Under the pieces are notes generated by a model. It was not told where the DNA came from. It did not search any database and was given only the letters and a program-made list of their open reading frames with translations. From contig JAJZCJ010000022.1 of assembly GCA_021846145.1 (NCBI GenBank), forward strand, positions 1-19,769: a stretch of DNA of 19,769 nucleotides, given 5' to 3'. This document shows, one piece after another, positions 7,968 through 15,735 of this stretch. Made by a program: the position numbers and the translations under genes. Origin of the DNA: Bacillota bacterium. Lineage in GTDB: Bacteria > Bacillota > Bacilli > Alicyclobacillales > SLC66. Every line of letters starts with the position of its first letter. Position 1 is the stretch's first letter.

Positions 7968-9032
7968 TTAACAAATCCTCGGTAATTGATCAACAGATAA
8001 AAGATCAAGAATCCTCGACGCACCAATCGGTGTCACCAGTGTCGGCCACCCTTTAAATTCGTCCGTAATTTCACCAATAATCATGGCGTTTTTGCCTGTT
8101 GCAAATTGTCTGAAACGCATCAGTGCCGTATCAGCATCCTCTGGGGCAACTACTGCAACTAGTTTGCCTTCATTAGCTACGTACAACGGATCAAGACCCA
8201 GCACCTCACAGAGCCCGCGCACACTTTCATGGATAGGTAATTTGCGTTCATGAATTCTATAATTCAATTGACTTGCCTGTGCCAACTCATAGAGCGTCGT
8301 CGCCACTCCCCCACGTGTAGGATCGCGCATACAGCGAATGCCAGGGAGATCACGCACGGATAACACGAGATTGCGAAGGTGACAGGTGTCACTTTGGATC
8401 GTATGATCAAAGTCCATTTCATACCGACTAGCAAGCACACTCGCTCCATGATCCCCAATGGTACCAGAAACAATAATTTGATCTCCTGGTTTCACCGTTT
8501 GGGGATGCCATTGAACCTCATGTGGCACACTGCCTATTCCTGTCGTCGTAATGAACAACCCATCTGCCGAACCATGTTCGACCACTTTGGTATCCCCAGC
8601 AATCAATTGAATCTGGGCGCTTTTCGCCGCATCTGCCATTGATTCAACGATGGTGATCAGGTGCTCAAAAGGCAACCCCTCTTCTAGTATGAAGGAGACT
8701 GTCAAAAACAGTGGCGTGGCCCCACTCATCAATAAATCATTAACCGTCCCATTAATCGCCAGATCACCAATGTTGCCGCCTGGAAAAAAATAAGGTTGCA
8801 CCACAAACCCGTCTGTCGAAACAGCTAATCTCCCTTGATCCACATTAATAAGCGTGCTATCAAGCATCGTTTCTAAAAACACATTCCCAAACCGCGGCAT
8901 AAACAAGTGCTCAATCAGTTCGTGCGTTAATCTACCACCGTTACCATGCGACAATTGAACATTCCCACGCCATTCTCGATTTTGCAATGATGATTCACCC
9001 ACTATTTTTCTAATATTTTGTCTAATCAGCAA
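7968..9032 (-). CDS. hypE: HypE, thiocarboxamide dehydratase for the CN ligands
   Basis: HypE accepts the carbamoyl group from HypF on its C-terminal cysteine and dehydrates it with ATP to a thiocyanate, which is passed to iron on HypC-HypD. The 354-residue protein is a PurM/AIR-synthase-like ATPase (HGNGGRLTHELI; DPTRGGVATTLYELA; VANEGKLVAVV). It ends exactly in PRIC, the catalytic C-terminal tail. The start is TTG at 9032, overlapping the end of hypA by 11 bp. GTGGGAG lies 7 bases upstream, inside the hypA coding sequence, and supports this start. The resulting N-terminal extension before the first conserved segment is about 26 residues, slightly long for the family, so a later start cannot be excluded. 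Confidence 0.95.
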   Translation of the reverse strand: MLIRQNIRKIVGESSLQNREWRGNVQLSHGNGGRLTHELIEHLFMPRFGNVFLETMLDSTLINVDQGRLAVSTDGFVVQPYFFPGGNIGDLAINGTVNDLLMSGATPLFLTVSFILEEGLPFEHLITIVESMADAAKSAQIQLIAGDTKVVEHGSADGLFITTTGIGSVPHEVQWHPQTVKPGDQIIVSGTIGDHGASVLASRYEMDFDHTIQSDTCHLRNLVLSVRDLPGIRCMRDPTRGGVATTLYELAQASQLNYRIHERKLPIHESVRGLCEVLGLDPLYVANEGKLVAVVAPEDADTALMRFRQFATGKNAMIIGEITDEFKGWPTLVTPIGASRILDLLSVDQLPRIC

Positions 9033-9369
9033 TTTCGATCTCCCACACCGTCATAGACTCCCCTGCGACCACTTGTACCTTCCGACTGCCGCACCTACTA
9101 CAAGCAAAAACCCATCCCTCTAATTTTGTAATCCTATGACAATCGCCGCATTTCACCTGAATAGACTCCTCATCAACGTGAAATGACGTTTCAATGGTCA
9201 TGTTAAATTGTGACTTGATCGCGTCCAACGCAAATAGTAAATTGTCTACTTCTACGCCCATGAGTTTCCCCACCGTAATGTTTGCGGACAAGACTTGTTG
9301 CGTTCCGTACTCGCGTGCCGCCTGTTCTACAATCTCCACAATCTGGTTCGCCATCGCCAATTCATGCAT
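9022..9369 (-). CDS. hypA: HypA, nickel metallochaperone
   Basis: HypA binds nickel through its N-terminal Met-His motif and hands it to the hydrogenase large subunit together with HypB. The 115-residue protein begins MHELAMANQIV, with His2 as nickel ligand. It holds the structural zinc site Cys74/Cys77 and Cys90/Cys93 (CGDC, CSRC). Length and motifs are entirely typical. The start ATG overlaps the hypD stop by 8 bp and the 3' end overlaps the hypE start, so translation is probably coupled along hypD-hypA-hypE. Confidence 0.95.
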   Translation of the reverse strand: MHELAMANQIVEIVEQAAREYGTQQVLSANITVGKLMGVEVDNLLFALDAIKSQFNMTIETSFHVDEESIQVKCGDCHRITKLEGWVFACSRCGSRKVQVVAGESMTVWEIEIAD

Positions 9370-10504
9370 TGATACCGCTCCTAGGCAACTGTTTACCAGC
9401 CAACTGCTCTACTCTCATAAATTGGTAACGATAATACGCAGCGCAGACGCCTTCGGATGATACCATACAGGTTCCCAACGGTTTGTCAGGTGTACACATT
9501 TTCCCAAATGAAGGACAATCCCAGGGATCTTTAAGGCCCTTCGTGATTGTTCCGCAAATACACTCCGAACTCTCTGCAACGCGGATGCCAGAGATCAACT
9601 CCGCAAATCGCTGTTCCGCATCAAACTGCCCCATCTCGCTGCGGATATCCATCCCACTATTCGGAATTAGGCCAATTCCCCGCCAGTCCTGATTACTGAC
9701 AGTGAAAATCTGATTGACGACAGCCTGCGCCTTCTTGTTGCCGCCACCTTCAACAGCCCGTCGATACTGAATTTCCACTTCGCAACGACCTTCTTTTCGC
9801 TGCAATAGCAACATATACACAGATTGCAGAATATCGTTCGTTTCAAAGCCCGCAATGACGACGGGACGGTGATACTCCCTCGGGATAAAATCATAATCCT
9901 GACTGCCCACCACGGTGCTCACATGACCTGGTCCGATAAATGCGTCCACTTTCACCTCCGGATCGTCTAGTAGCGCCCGGAGGATTGGAGGCACCAACAC
10001 ATGATTGGCAAGCATCGAATAGTTATCCAGTCCTAACTCTTTCGCACGCAAGATGCTGTACCCGTTGGCCGGCATGGTCGTCTCAAAACCCACAGCAAAA
10101 AAGACCACCTGCTTGTCTGGATGCGCGATCGCCAACTCTACCGCATCCAAGCTAGAATACACAATACGAACGTCCGCGCCTTTGGCCTTCTCCTTTAAGA
10201 GCGTGGAATCCGAGCCAGGAACACGCACCATGTCACCATATGTAGCAATAATCGTATTGGGACGACGCGCCAAAGCAATGGCGGCATCGATTTTCACCAT
10301 CGGCGTCACGCAAACAGGACATCCAGGTCCGTGAAGAAATTTAACCTGCGGCGGCAACATCTGATCAATACCCGTACGAAAAATCGCATGAGTGTGACCT
10401 CCGCAAATTTCCATAATCTGAATTGGCTGATCTGCCAGTTCGCGTATCCGGGCAATCAGTTGCGCAGATACCTCGGGATCGCGATATTCATCTACGTACT
10501 TCAC
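9362..10504 (-). CDS. hypD: HypD, iron-cofactor assembly scaffold
   Basis: HypD, with HypC, holds the iron while the two cyanides and the CO are attached. The 380-residue protein carries the conserved cysteines Cys34 (EICGGHTHA) and Cys62/Cys65 (GPGCPVCVTP). GFETTMPANGYSI and the C-terminal [4Fe-4S] region follow (SSECICGTITKG, DPWDCPSFGKMC, then GTCMVSSEGVCAAYY). Length is typical. It starts 25 bp downstream of hypC and its stop overlaps the hypA start codon. Nothing appears missing. Confidence 0.96.
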   Translation of the reverse strand: MKYVDEYRDPEVSAQLIARIRELADQPIQIMEICGGHTHAIFRTGIDQMLPPQVKFLHGPGCPVCVTPMVKIDAAIALARRPNTIIATYGDMVRVPGSDSTLLKEKAKGADVRIVYSSLDAVELAIAHPDKQVVFFAVGFETTMPANGYSILRAKELGLDNYSMLANHVLVPPILRALLDDPEVKVDAFIGPGHVSTVVGSQDYDFIPREYHRPVVIAGFETNDILQSVYMLLLQRKEGRCEVEIQYRRAVEGGGNKKAQAVVNQIFTVSNQDWRGIGLIPNSGMDIRSEMGQFDAEQRFAELISGIRVAESSECICGTITKGLKDPWDCPSFGKMCTPDKPLGTCMVSSEGVCAAYYRYQFMRVEQLAGKQLPRSGINA

Positions 10505-10529
10505 TGCATGCTCACCCTTTCACCAGATC

Positions 10530-10763
10530 CTATTCATCTCGCCACATATCCTCGCTAAAACATGCCTGCAACGTTGCCAACGTCTCCGTGGCTTCCTGTT
10601 CATTGACTTTCTTTAGCGCAAAGCCGACATGAACTAATACATATTCCCCTTGCGCAACATCCTCCACCAAATCCAAACTGATGCGGCGTTTCACTCCAGC
10701 CACATTGACCGTCGCCATGGTTCCGTCAATTTCAAGAATCTGACCTGGGACTGCCAAACACAT
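10530..10763 (-). CDS. hypC: HypC, hydrogenase maturation chaperone
   Basis: HypC carries the Fe(CN)2CO unit from HypD to the large-subunit precursor through its N-terminal cysteine. The 77-residue protein starts MCLAVPGQI, with the invariant Cys2, and has the expected small beta-barrel core (GEYVLVHVGFALKKV). GGGGGTGT lies 6-12 bases before the ATG. As first gene of the leftward operon it directly follows the shared divergent control region, so its promoter is probably the -10/-35 pair near 10817-10844. Confidence 0.96.
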   Translation of the reverse strand: MCLAVPGQILEIDGTMATVNVAGVKRRISLDLVEDVAQGEYVLVHVGFALKKVNEQEATETLATLQACFSEDMWRDE

Positions 10764-10816
10764 TCCTTACACCCCCCAAAAGACGCATCCAACCCTACGA
10801 CTTTCTCTATGGCACC

Positions 10817-10844
10817 AGTATAATATAGCGCTTACATCTGTCTA
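10817..10844 (-). promoter_or_regulatory. Predicted hyp operon promoter
   Basis: Read on the minus strand, TAGACA (10839-10844) and TATACT (10817-10822) lie 16 bp apart and match the sigma-A pattern at 5/6 positions each. It would start transcripts about 50 bp before hypC. No experimental support; prediction only. Confidence 0.5.
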
Positions 10845-10857
10845 GAGAGCCAAGTTG

Positions 10858-10884
10858 ATTTAGTAACAGATTTAATTTAGTAAC
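10858..10884. repeat. Tandem direct repeat ATTTAGTAAC, 17-bp period
   Basis: ATTTAGTAAC occurs at 10858-10867 and again at 10875-10884, followed by a weaker copy (TATTTAACTA, 10886-10895). The repeats lie upstream of both divergent promoters, the usual place for an activator. Spacing of 17 bp is not a whole number of helical turns but fits adjacent half-sites. The binding factor is unknown. Confidence 0.55.
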
Positions 10885-10895
10885 CTATTTAACTA

Positions 10896-10925
10896 TTGAC
10901 CACATTCCCTCTAAAATAGTAGTAT
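10896..10925 (+). promoter_or_regulatory. Predicted hydrogenase structural operon promoter
   Basis: TTGACC (10896-10901) and TAGTAT (10920-10925) are separated by 18 bp and give a good sigma-A promoter for the fused subunit gene. The start would be near 10932, leaving a leader of about 170 bases that contains no reading frame I can support. Confidence 0.55.
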
Positions 10926-10960
10926 ATAACACAGTAGACGTAGAGTAAATTGTGTTATAT
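10924..10960. promoter_or_regulatory. Inverted repeat over the hydrogenase transcription start
   Basis: ATATAACACA (10924-10933) and TGTGTTATAT (10951-10960) are perfect inverted copies around a 17-bp spacer. The left copy overlaps the -10 element and start point, so a dimeric repressor bound here would block the structural operon. An RNA hairpin is less likely because the left arm lies at or before the predicted start. The half-site loosely recalls redox-repressor sites, but I cannot assign the regulator. Confidence 0.5.
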
Positions 10961-11100
10961 GTCATCTTAATCATACAAGCATGATGGTTTGGGGAGGGTA
11001 AGCCGTCAGGACGTGGGAACCATTTGTCATCAATATGACTTTTTATACTTAGTAGTCGAAATTTTCAAATAGTGATTCCAACAGTGAGGTGAAATTGTAC

Positions 11101-13065
11101 ATGACAACCGTCAAGGTTGATGAATCGACTTTAGATACGTGGGTAGACATACTCATTCAAAAGGAACGTGTGATTGGAGTACAAATGCGGGACAACCGAT
11201 TTGTCTACGATGATCTGACCTCCTCCCGCGATTTACGGCTGGATCACGATGTGACCAATCTTCCGCCAGTAAAGTTCTTCTTTCCCCAATCCGAAGAAAT
11301 TTTGAGGGTAGATGAAAACGGACAGTATGTCAGCACAACAACCGATGCGCCTTTCATACTGCTTGGCGTGCATCCTTATGATGTGGTAGCCATCCGTCAA
11401 CTGGATGTAGCCTTTATGTCGGGAAAGACGGACACACACTATCGAAGTCGTCGCCAGAAGGCTAGCATTATTGCCTGCGACGTACAAACTCCTTCAAAAA
11501 ATATTTTTGCCGGTCGTATGGGTACGGCGACCGTCCGCGATGGGTATGACATCCTCCTGACAAAAGTGACAAATGGATACGTGGTAGAAGCTGCGACAGA
11601 CAACGGAGAAGCGCTACTGACGCTGATGGGTACAGGCGTTGCCACAGCCAACGAAGCGGATCTGAAGAACCGTGGAAATGTCTGGGTCGAAAACGAATCC
11701 GCCTTAGATCAACAAAAGTTACTTGTAGATCCTAAAGATTGGCCCGCTTTGCTCGAAGCGAGTTACAGCGACCCCATTTGGGATGAGAAAGCTGAATTGT
11801 GTTTCTCTTGCGGTGCCTGTAATTTGGTTTGCGGCACTTGCACCTGTTTTGACATGCGAGATACCATGGATTGGGATTTGCAACAAGGTACCCGCACGCG
11901 CGTCGCTGACGCATGTATGATAAGCGGTTTCATGAAAGTGGCTGGCGGTCATGATTTCCAAAACAAAAGGGCAGCACGTTACCGCCACCGCTTCTTTCGC
12001 AAAGGATCTTATATGGCGAAACGCTTTGGTTTTACTGCCTGCACAGGATGCGGACGATGCGCAGGTGCCTGTATCTCAGATGTTGCCAATCCGGTAGCCC
12101 TCTATAACAAACTTTATGAAAATCACCCAGATGCCATCGTGCAGCATGACGATCACACGCAAACTGCGAACAATGCAACGAGCCCCATTTCCGTCTTTTC
12201 CCTATATGAGCTAGATAAACTACTTAACGTCGGTGAACCATCGCCGCGAGATCCGTATTTGCCCGAATTGGCAACGCTCGTTCGCAGCTATCCCGTTACA
12301 AAAGTAGAAACCTATTACGAATTCAAATTAAATTCTGGCAGAAAATTAGGCCACAAGCCAGGGCAGTTTGTCATGATTTCCTTGATGGGTTTTGGCGAAG
12401 CACCTTTTTCCATCACCTCTTCACCAAGCAAAGAAGACTCCTTTGAAATGGTCATCCGCACGGTAGGTACAGTGACAGCCGCCTTAACCAACCTCAAACC
12501 AGGCGACACAGTGGGACTAAGAGGGCCGTTTGGGACATCCTTCCCGGTTTACGACACATTGAAGGGTAAAGATATTGTCGTGATTGTCGGAGGGCTTGGT
12601 CTTGTACCCGTGCGCTCCGTGATTCAACACGTTTTGGAAAACCGCAGTGATTTTGGTCGCCTAAGCATCGCCTACGGAATGCGCTCCGTGGCCGATCGAC
12701 TATTTAGTGAAGAACTCGAGGCTTGGGGTAAGCTTCCCGATGTCACAGTGTTGCAAACGGTCGATGTAGGTAGCGAAGATTGGGCTGGACCAGTTGGGCC
12801 AGTGACCAAAGTGATGCCAGATATCCCATTACGCCCAGAACGCACTGCGGCAATCCTGTGTGGACCACCTGTCATGTATAAATTCGTTCTAAAAGAACTC
12901 ATGAACATGGAAGTCCCCAAGGAACTGATCTACGCATCTCTAGAACGAAAAATGAAGTGCGGCGTTGGCAAGTGCGGGCACTGTCAAATCAATAATACCT
13001 ATGCATGCCAAGACGGTCCTGTTTTCCTGTACTCAGACCTCGTTCACTTACAGGAGGCGTTGTAA
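11101..13065 (+). CDS. hyhBG: Fused HyhB-HyhG subunit of group 3b [NiFe]-hydrogenase (Fe-S electron transfer plus FAD/NAD(P) diaphorase)
   Basis: One 654-residue chain joins two subunits that are normally separate. Residues 1 to about 340 are HyhB-like, with two ferredoxin-type cysteine sets (Cys234/237/240/244 plus Cys247 and 249; Cys314/317/320/324) and the conserved ADACMISGFMKVAGG and RYRHRF. A linker of about 40 residues, rich in Asn, His and Thr, follows. Residues about 384-654 are a HyhG-like FAD/NAD(P) reductase of the ferredoxin-NADP reductase superfamily: flavin site APFSITSSP (434-442), nucleotide site VGGLGLVPVRS (496-506) and ILCGPPVMYKF. Its C-terminal [2Fe-2S] site is CGVGKCGHC with Cys636. 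It should carry electrons between NAD(P)H and the HyhS clusters. ATG 11101 is preferred over GTG 11089 because AGTGAGGTGA lies 8 bp before it. The stop overlaps the hyhS start (TAATG). Confidence 0.88.
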   Translation: MTTVKVDESTLDTWVDILIQKERVIGVQMRDNRFVYDDLTSSRDLRLDHDVTNLPPVKFFFPQSEEILRVDENGQYVSTTTDAPFILLGVHPYDVVAIRQLDVAFMSGKTDTHYRSRRQKASIIACDVQTPSKNIFAGRMGTATVRDGYDILLTKVTNGYVVEAATDNGEALLTLMGTGVATANEADLKNRGNVWVENESALDQQKLLVDPKDWPALLEASYSDPIWDEKAELCFSCGACNLVCGTCTCFDMRDTMDWDLQQGTRTRVADACMISGFMKVAGGHDFQNKRAARYRHRFFRKGSYMAKRFGFTACTGCGRCAGACISDVANPVALYNKLYENHPDAIVQHDDHTQTANNATSPISVFSLYELDKLLNVGEPSPRDPYLPELATLVRSYPVTKVETYYEFKLNSGRKLGHKPGQFVMISLMGFGEAPFSITSSPSKEDSFEMVIRTVGTVTAALTNLKPGDTVGLRGPFGTSFPVYDTLKGKDIVVIVGGLGLVPVRSVIQHVLENRSDFGRLSIAYGMRSVADRLFSEELEAWGKLPDVTVLQTVDVGSEDWAGPVGPVTKVMPDIPLRPERTAAILCGPPVMYKFVLKELMNMEVPKELIYASLERKMKCGVGKCGHCQINNTYACQDGPVFLYSDLVHLQEAL

Positions 13066-13796
13066 TGGATAAGCCACGGGTTGCAATTTTTGATTTTGCC
13101 GGTTGTGAAGGCTGTCAGTTACAGATTGTGAACATGGAGACGGAGATTTTAGATTTGCTCGGCACCATCGAACTCGTGGAATGGCGGGAGGGTATGACGG
13201 AGCACAGCGATGATTATGACATCGCGATCGTCGAAGGCTCGATCACGCGCCCGGAGGATGAAGAACGCCTGCGCAAGATTCGGGAACGTGCCCCAGTACT
13301 AATTGCGCTTGGCTCATGCGCGGTAGGTGGCGGCGTCAATAAATTGAAAAATCTTCTAGACCAAAAAGAAGCGGCAAGAGTGGTATATGGGGAACATGCC
13401 GACGCGCCACATCTACAAGGCGGTACTGTAAAATCGCTGTCCGAAGTGGTTACCGTAGACTATAACATTTATGGATGTCCCATTGATCGAGTCGAGTTTA
13501 CGCACATCGTGCGCTCGCTGTTACTTGGCAGACAACCATACGTTCCTGAGTATTCCGTGTGTGTCGAGTGCAAACAAAAGGGCAATGCCTGCCAATATGA
13601 CTCAGGGCAAATATGCCTTGGACCGTTAACTCGCGCAGGCTGTAACGCGCGTTGTCCCTCTTACGGGTTCTGGTGTTACGGATGCCGCGGTCTGATGGAA
13701 GAACCAAATTTAGAGGCAACAGCACTCATCATGAATCGGTACGGTAGAACCGTCGAAGAACTGGAAGAGCGCCTTTCGCTTTTTGGTACAGTTTAA
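13065..13796 (+). CDS. hyhS: HyhS, small subunit of group 3b [NiFe]-hydrogenase
   Basis: The 243-residue protein relays electrons from the [NiFe] site to the fused diaphorase subunit. It binds the proximal [4Fe-4S] cluster through Cys14, Cys17 (AGCEGCQLQ), Cys85 (GSCAVGGG) and Cys138 (GCPIDRVEF). Eight further cysteines (166, 169, 176, 184, 193, 197, 204, 207) are enough for two more clusters. There is no twin-arginine signal, so the enzyme is cytoplasmic, as in group 3. The start is ATG 13065 with AGGAGG upstream, overlapping the stop of the preceding gene by one base; the longer open frame (from 13005) lies inside that gene and is not used. The large-subunit gene follows after 51 bp. Confidence 0.95.
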   Translation: MDKPRVAIFDFAGCEGCQLQIVNMETEILDLLGTIELVEWREGMTEHSDDYDIAIVEGSITRPEDEERLRKIRERAPVLIALGSCAVGGGVNKLKNLLDQKEAARVVYGEHADAPHLQGGTVKSLSEVVTVDYNIYGCPIDRVEFTHIVRSLLLGRQPYVPEYSVCVECKQKGNACQYDSGQICLGPLTRAGCNARCPSYGFWCYGCRGLMEEPNLEATALIMNRYGRTVEELEERLSLFGTV

Positions 13797-13847
13797 GAAC
13801 ACTAGTTGAGCAAAGTATCGATATCCTCAGGATAGGAGAATTGATCA

Positions 13848-15140
13848 ATGGGGAAAAAAGTTGACGTGCATCACGTCACTCGCGTAGAAGGACATGGCAA
13901 CATCGTCGTAGACATGAACAACGGCGGCGTTTCGCAAATCGAGTGGCAGGTACCCGAAGCACCACGGTTTTTCGAGGCCATGGTACGAGGAAAGTCATGG
14001 GATAATATACAAACTATCGTCAGTAGAGTGTGCGGAATTTGCTCGATTAGCCATTCGTTGACATCTGTCAAGGCGATCGAAAATGCCATGGGTCTTGAAG
14101 TGACGGAACAAACCGATAAATTGCGTTTACTAGCTCATTATTCTGAGCAAATGCAAAGCCACGTTTTGCATGTGGGATATCTCGTATCCCCCGATCTATT
14201 AGGGGCATCTTCCGTCATTCCGCTTGTCAGTACGCACTTTGCGGTCGTGGAGTCTGTCATCAAATTGCATCGGCTTGCCAATCAATGGTCCGATCTCATC
14301 ACCGGGCGTACGACCCATCCCGTTACCCTGCAACCGGGCAGATTTACTGCACCTCCGTCTGAAGCAAGTCTCCGCCAATTGCGTCAGGATCTGATCGATG
14401 CGGTACCACTTGCCGTCGAGTTGACCAACGTATTGGTGCAACTAGCAGGGAACTTCCCGAAATTTGAGCGTGATCAGGAATATGTCGCCCTCTTCAATCA
14501 AAAAGACTACACCTTTTATCATGGTGACATTGGAAGTACTGATGTGGATTTCACTGTCCCAGTAAGTCAATTTGAGTCCGTGGTCAACGAATATGTCTCG
14601 CCACAGTCCACCGCAAAATGGGCGAAATGGCATCGCGATTCATACTCGGTGGGCGCATTGGCGAGGTATCACCTTAATCATGAGCGCTTGTCCCCCTTGG
14701 CGCAAACTACCGCGCGTTCGCTAATGTTGCGCGAAAACTGGAACAACCCGTACTTCAATACAATCGCCCAATTCGTTGAAACTGTCCACATCGTAGAGGC
14801 CTCCATTCAACTAATTGACGAACTATTGACAGTCGGTGTGCGTACGGAGAGCCAAACAGTCTCCCCAAGAGCAGGCGAAGGAACGGGAGCCGTAGAGGCA
14901 CCGCGCGGCATCTTGTTTCATCGCTACGCATTTGATAAAAACGGTCGCTGTGAATCAGCCAACATGACCATCCCTAGCAACCAAAACCATGCCAGCATTC
15001 AGACAGACATGGAAAAATTCGTCCCACAGATCATGCACCATGAAGAAGATGAAATCCGCCTGTGGCTAGAAATGCTAGTTCGCTCGTATGATCCTTGCAT
15101 TTCCTGTTCTACGCACTTTCTTGACGTGAAATTTGTGTAA
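13848..15140 (+). CDS. hyhL: HyhL, large catalytic subunit of group 3b [NiFe]-hydrogenase
   Basis: The 430-residue subunit holds the Ni-Fe(CN)2CO site. N-terminal ligands Cys62 and Cys65 lie in RVCGICSISH; C-terminal ligands Cys417 and Cys420 lie in DPCISCSTH. Glu14 in TRVEGHGNI is the conserved proton-path residue. After His423 there is a 7-residue tail (FLDVKFV) that must be cut off by a specific endopeptidase once nickel is in place, so this is a normally maturing, Ni-dependent enzyme. The ribosome site is AGGAG at 13834-13838. The motif forms and the HyhB/HyhG/HyhS partners place it in group 3b rather than 3d (HoxYH) or 3c (Mvh). Electron acceptors are NADP(H) and, in archaeal relatives, polysulfide. 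Cofactor preference here is not proven. Confidence 0.95.
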   Translation: MGKKVDVHHVTRVEGHGNIVVDMNNGGVSQIEWQVPEAPRFFEAMVRGKSWDNIQTIVSRVCGICSISHSLTSVKAIENAMGLEVTEQTDKLRLLAHYSEQMQSHVLHVGYLVSPDLLGASSVIPLVSTHFAVVESVIKLHRLANQWSDLITGRTTHPVTLQPGRFTAPPSEASLRQLRQDLIDAVPLAVELTNVLVQLAGNFPKFERDQEYVALFNQKDYTFYHGDIGSTDVDFTVPVSQFESVVNEYVSPQSTAKWAKWHRDSYSVGALARYHLNHERLSPLAQTTARSLMLRENWNNPYFNTIAQFVETVHIVEASIQLIDELLTVGVRTESQTVSPRAGEGTGAVEAPRGILFHRYAFDKNGRCESANMTIPSNQNHASIQTDMEKFVPQIMHHEEDEIRLWLEMLVRSYDPCISCSTHFLDVKFV

Positions 15141-15188
15141 CAGCACACAGTATTAAATTATTGATGCACAGCCGGCTCATCTGAAAGA

Positions 15189-15677
15189 TTACGCGGATAG
15201 ACGGCTGTTTGCTATTACACCTCGAATGAAGGCAATATAAGCTGGTACCCTTTGCTCTAATACAGCCGACAATCCCCACTGAAAACCGATCGACTCTGGT
15301 TCAATGCCAACGAAGATCACCTCAGGCAAGCTTTCGCCGAGCTTTTGGGCTAGGGTCAGAATCTTCACAAGATCCAAATCGTGAAACGACAACTGACTGG
15401 TCGTCTTTATCGTCTCGATTTCCGGCAATGTAAACTGGCGAATCTCCCCAGGTATTAATCCCATAAATGCGCAATCAACAACCAGCAGCTTGTCGACACC
15501 GACCATTGCATTTAACAAGCGCATGCCTGAGGTGCCGAGATCCAAAAATTCACACTGGATCCCCTCCCCGTCCGGCTCCCACAACGCCCCAAGATCGTCA
15601 ATCAAGCGTGGACCTATCCCCTCGTCTCCACGCAATGGATTACCAAACCCCACGACTCTAATCGTCTGCTTCGTCAC
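15189..15677 (-). CDS. Hydrogenase maturation endopeptidase (HycI/HybD family)
   Basis: The 162-residue protein should remove the C-terminal tail of HyhL after nickel insertion. It shows GFGNPLRGDEGIG (residues 10-22) with the metal-binding Glu19, VVDCA with Asp68 and SFHDLDL with His99, matching the three nickel-sensing ligands of HybD. Its 3' end converges on hyhL with only 48 bp between, so it is not in the hyh operon but clearly belongs to the locus. The start is GTG 15677, with GGGGTGA too close to be ideal, so the exact start is uncertain. The tag gene 58 bp upstream points the same way and may share its transcript. Confidence 0.93.
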   Translation of the reverse strand: MTKQTIRVVGFGNPLRGDEGIGPRLIDDLGALWEPDGEGIQCEFLDLGTSGMRLLNAMVGVDKLLVVDCAFMGLIPGEIRQFTLPEIETIKTTSQLSFHDLDLVKILTLAQKLGESLPEVIFVGIEPESIGFQWGLSAVLEQRVPAYIAFIRGVIANSRLSA

Positions 15678-15735
15678 GTCACCCCATTTCGCCTAGCACC
15701 ACTTTATACTAGCTCCACCTTATTGCAACATTCCG

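Noticed and set aside
13822..13834. TATCCTCAGGATA palindrome before the hyhL ribosome site
   Set aside because: The RNA stem would be only about 4 bp with a minimal loop; too weak to call a regulatory hairpin.
11089..15140. Bidirectional NAD-linked (HoxFUYH, group 3d) hydrogenase
   Set aside because: There is no HoxF/HoxU-type flavin (FMN)/NuoF-like subunit; the accessory subunit has ferredoxin-NADP reductase-type FAD/NAD domains with a C-terminal [2Fe-2S] site, as in group 3b.
15168..15208. ACAGCCG/CGGCTGT inverted repeat between hyhL and the endopeptidase gene
   Set aside because: It has a 7-bp stem with a loop of about 27 bases and no U tract; it is not a convincing terminator.
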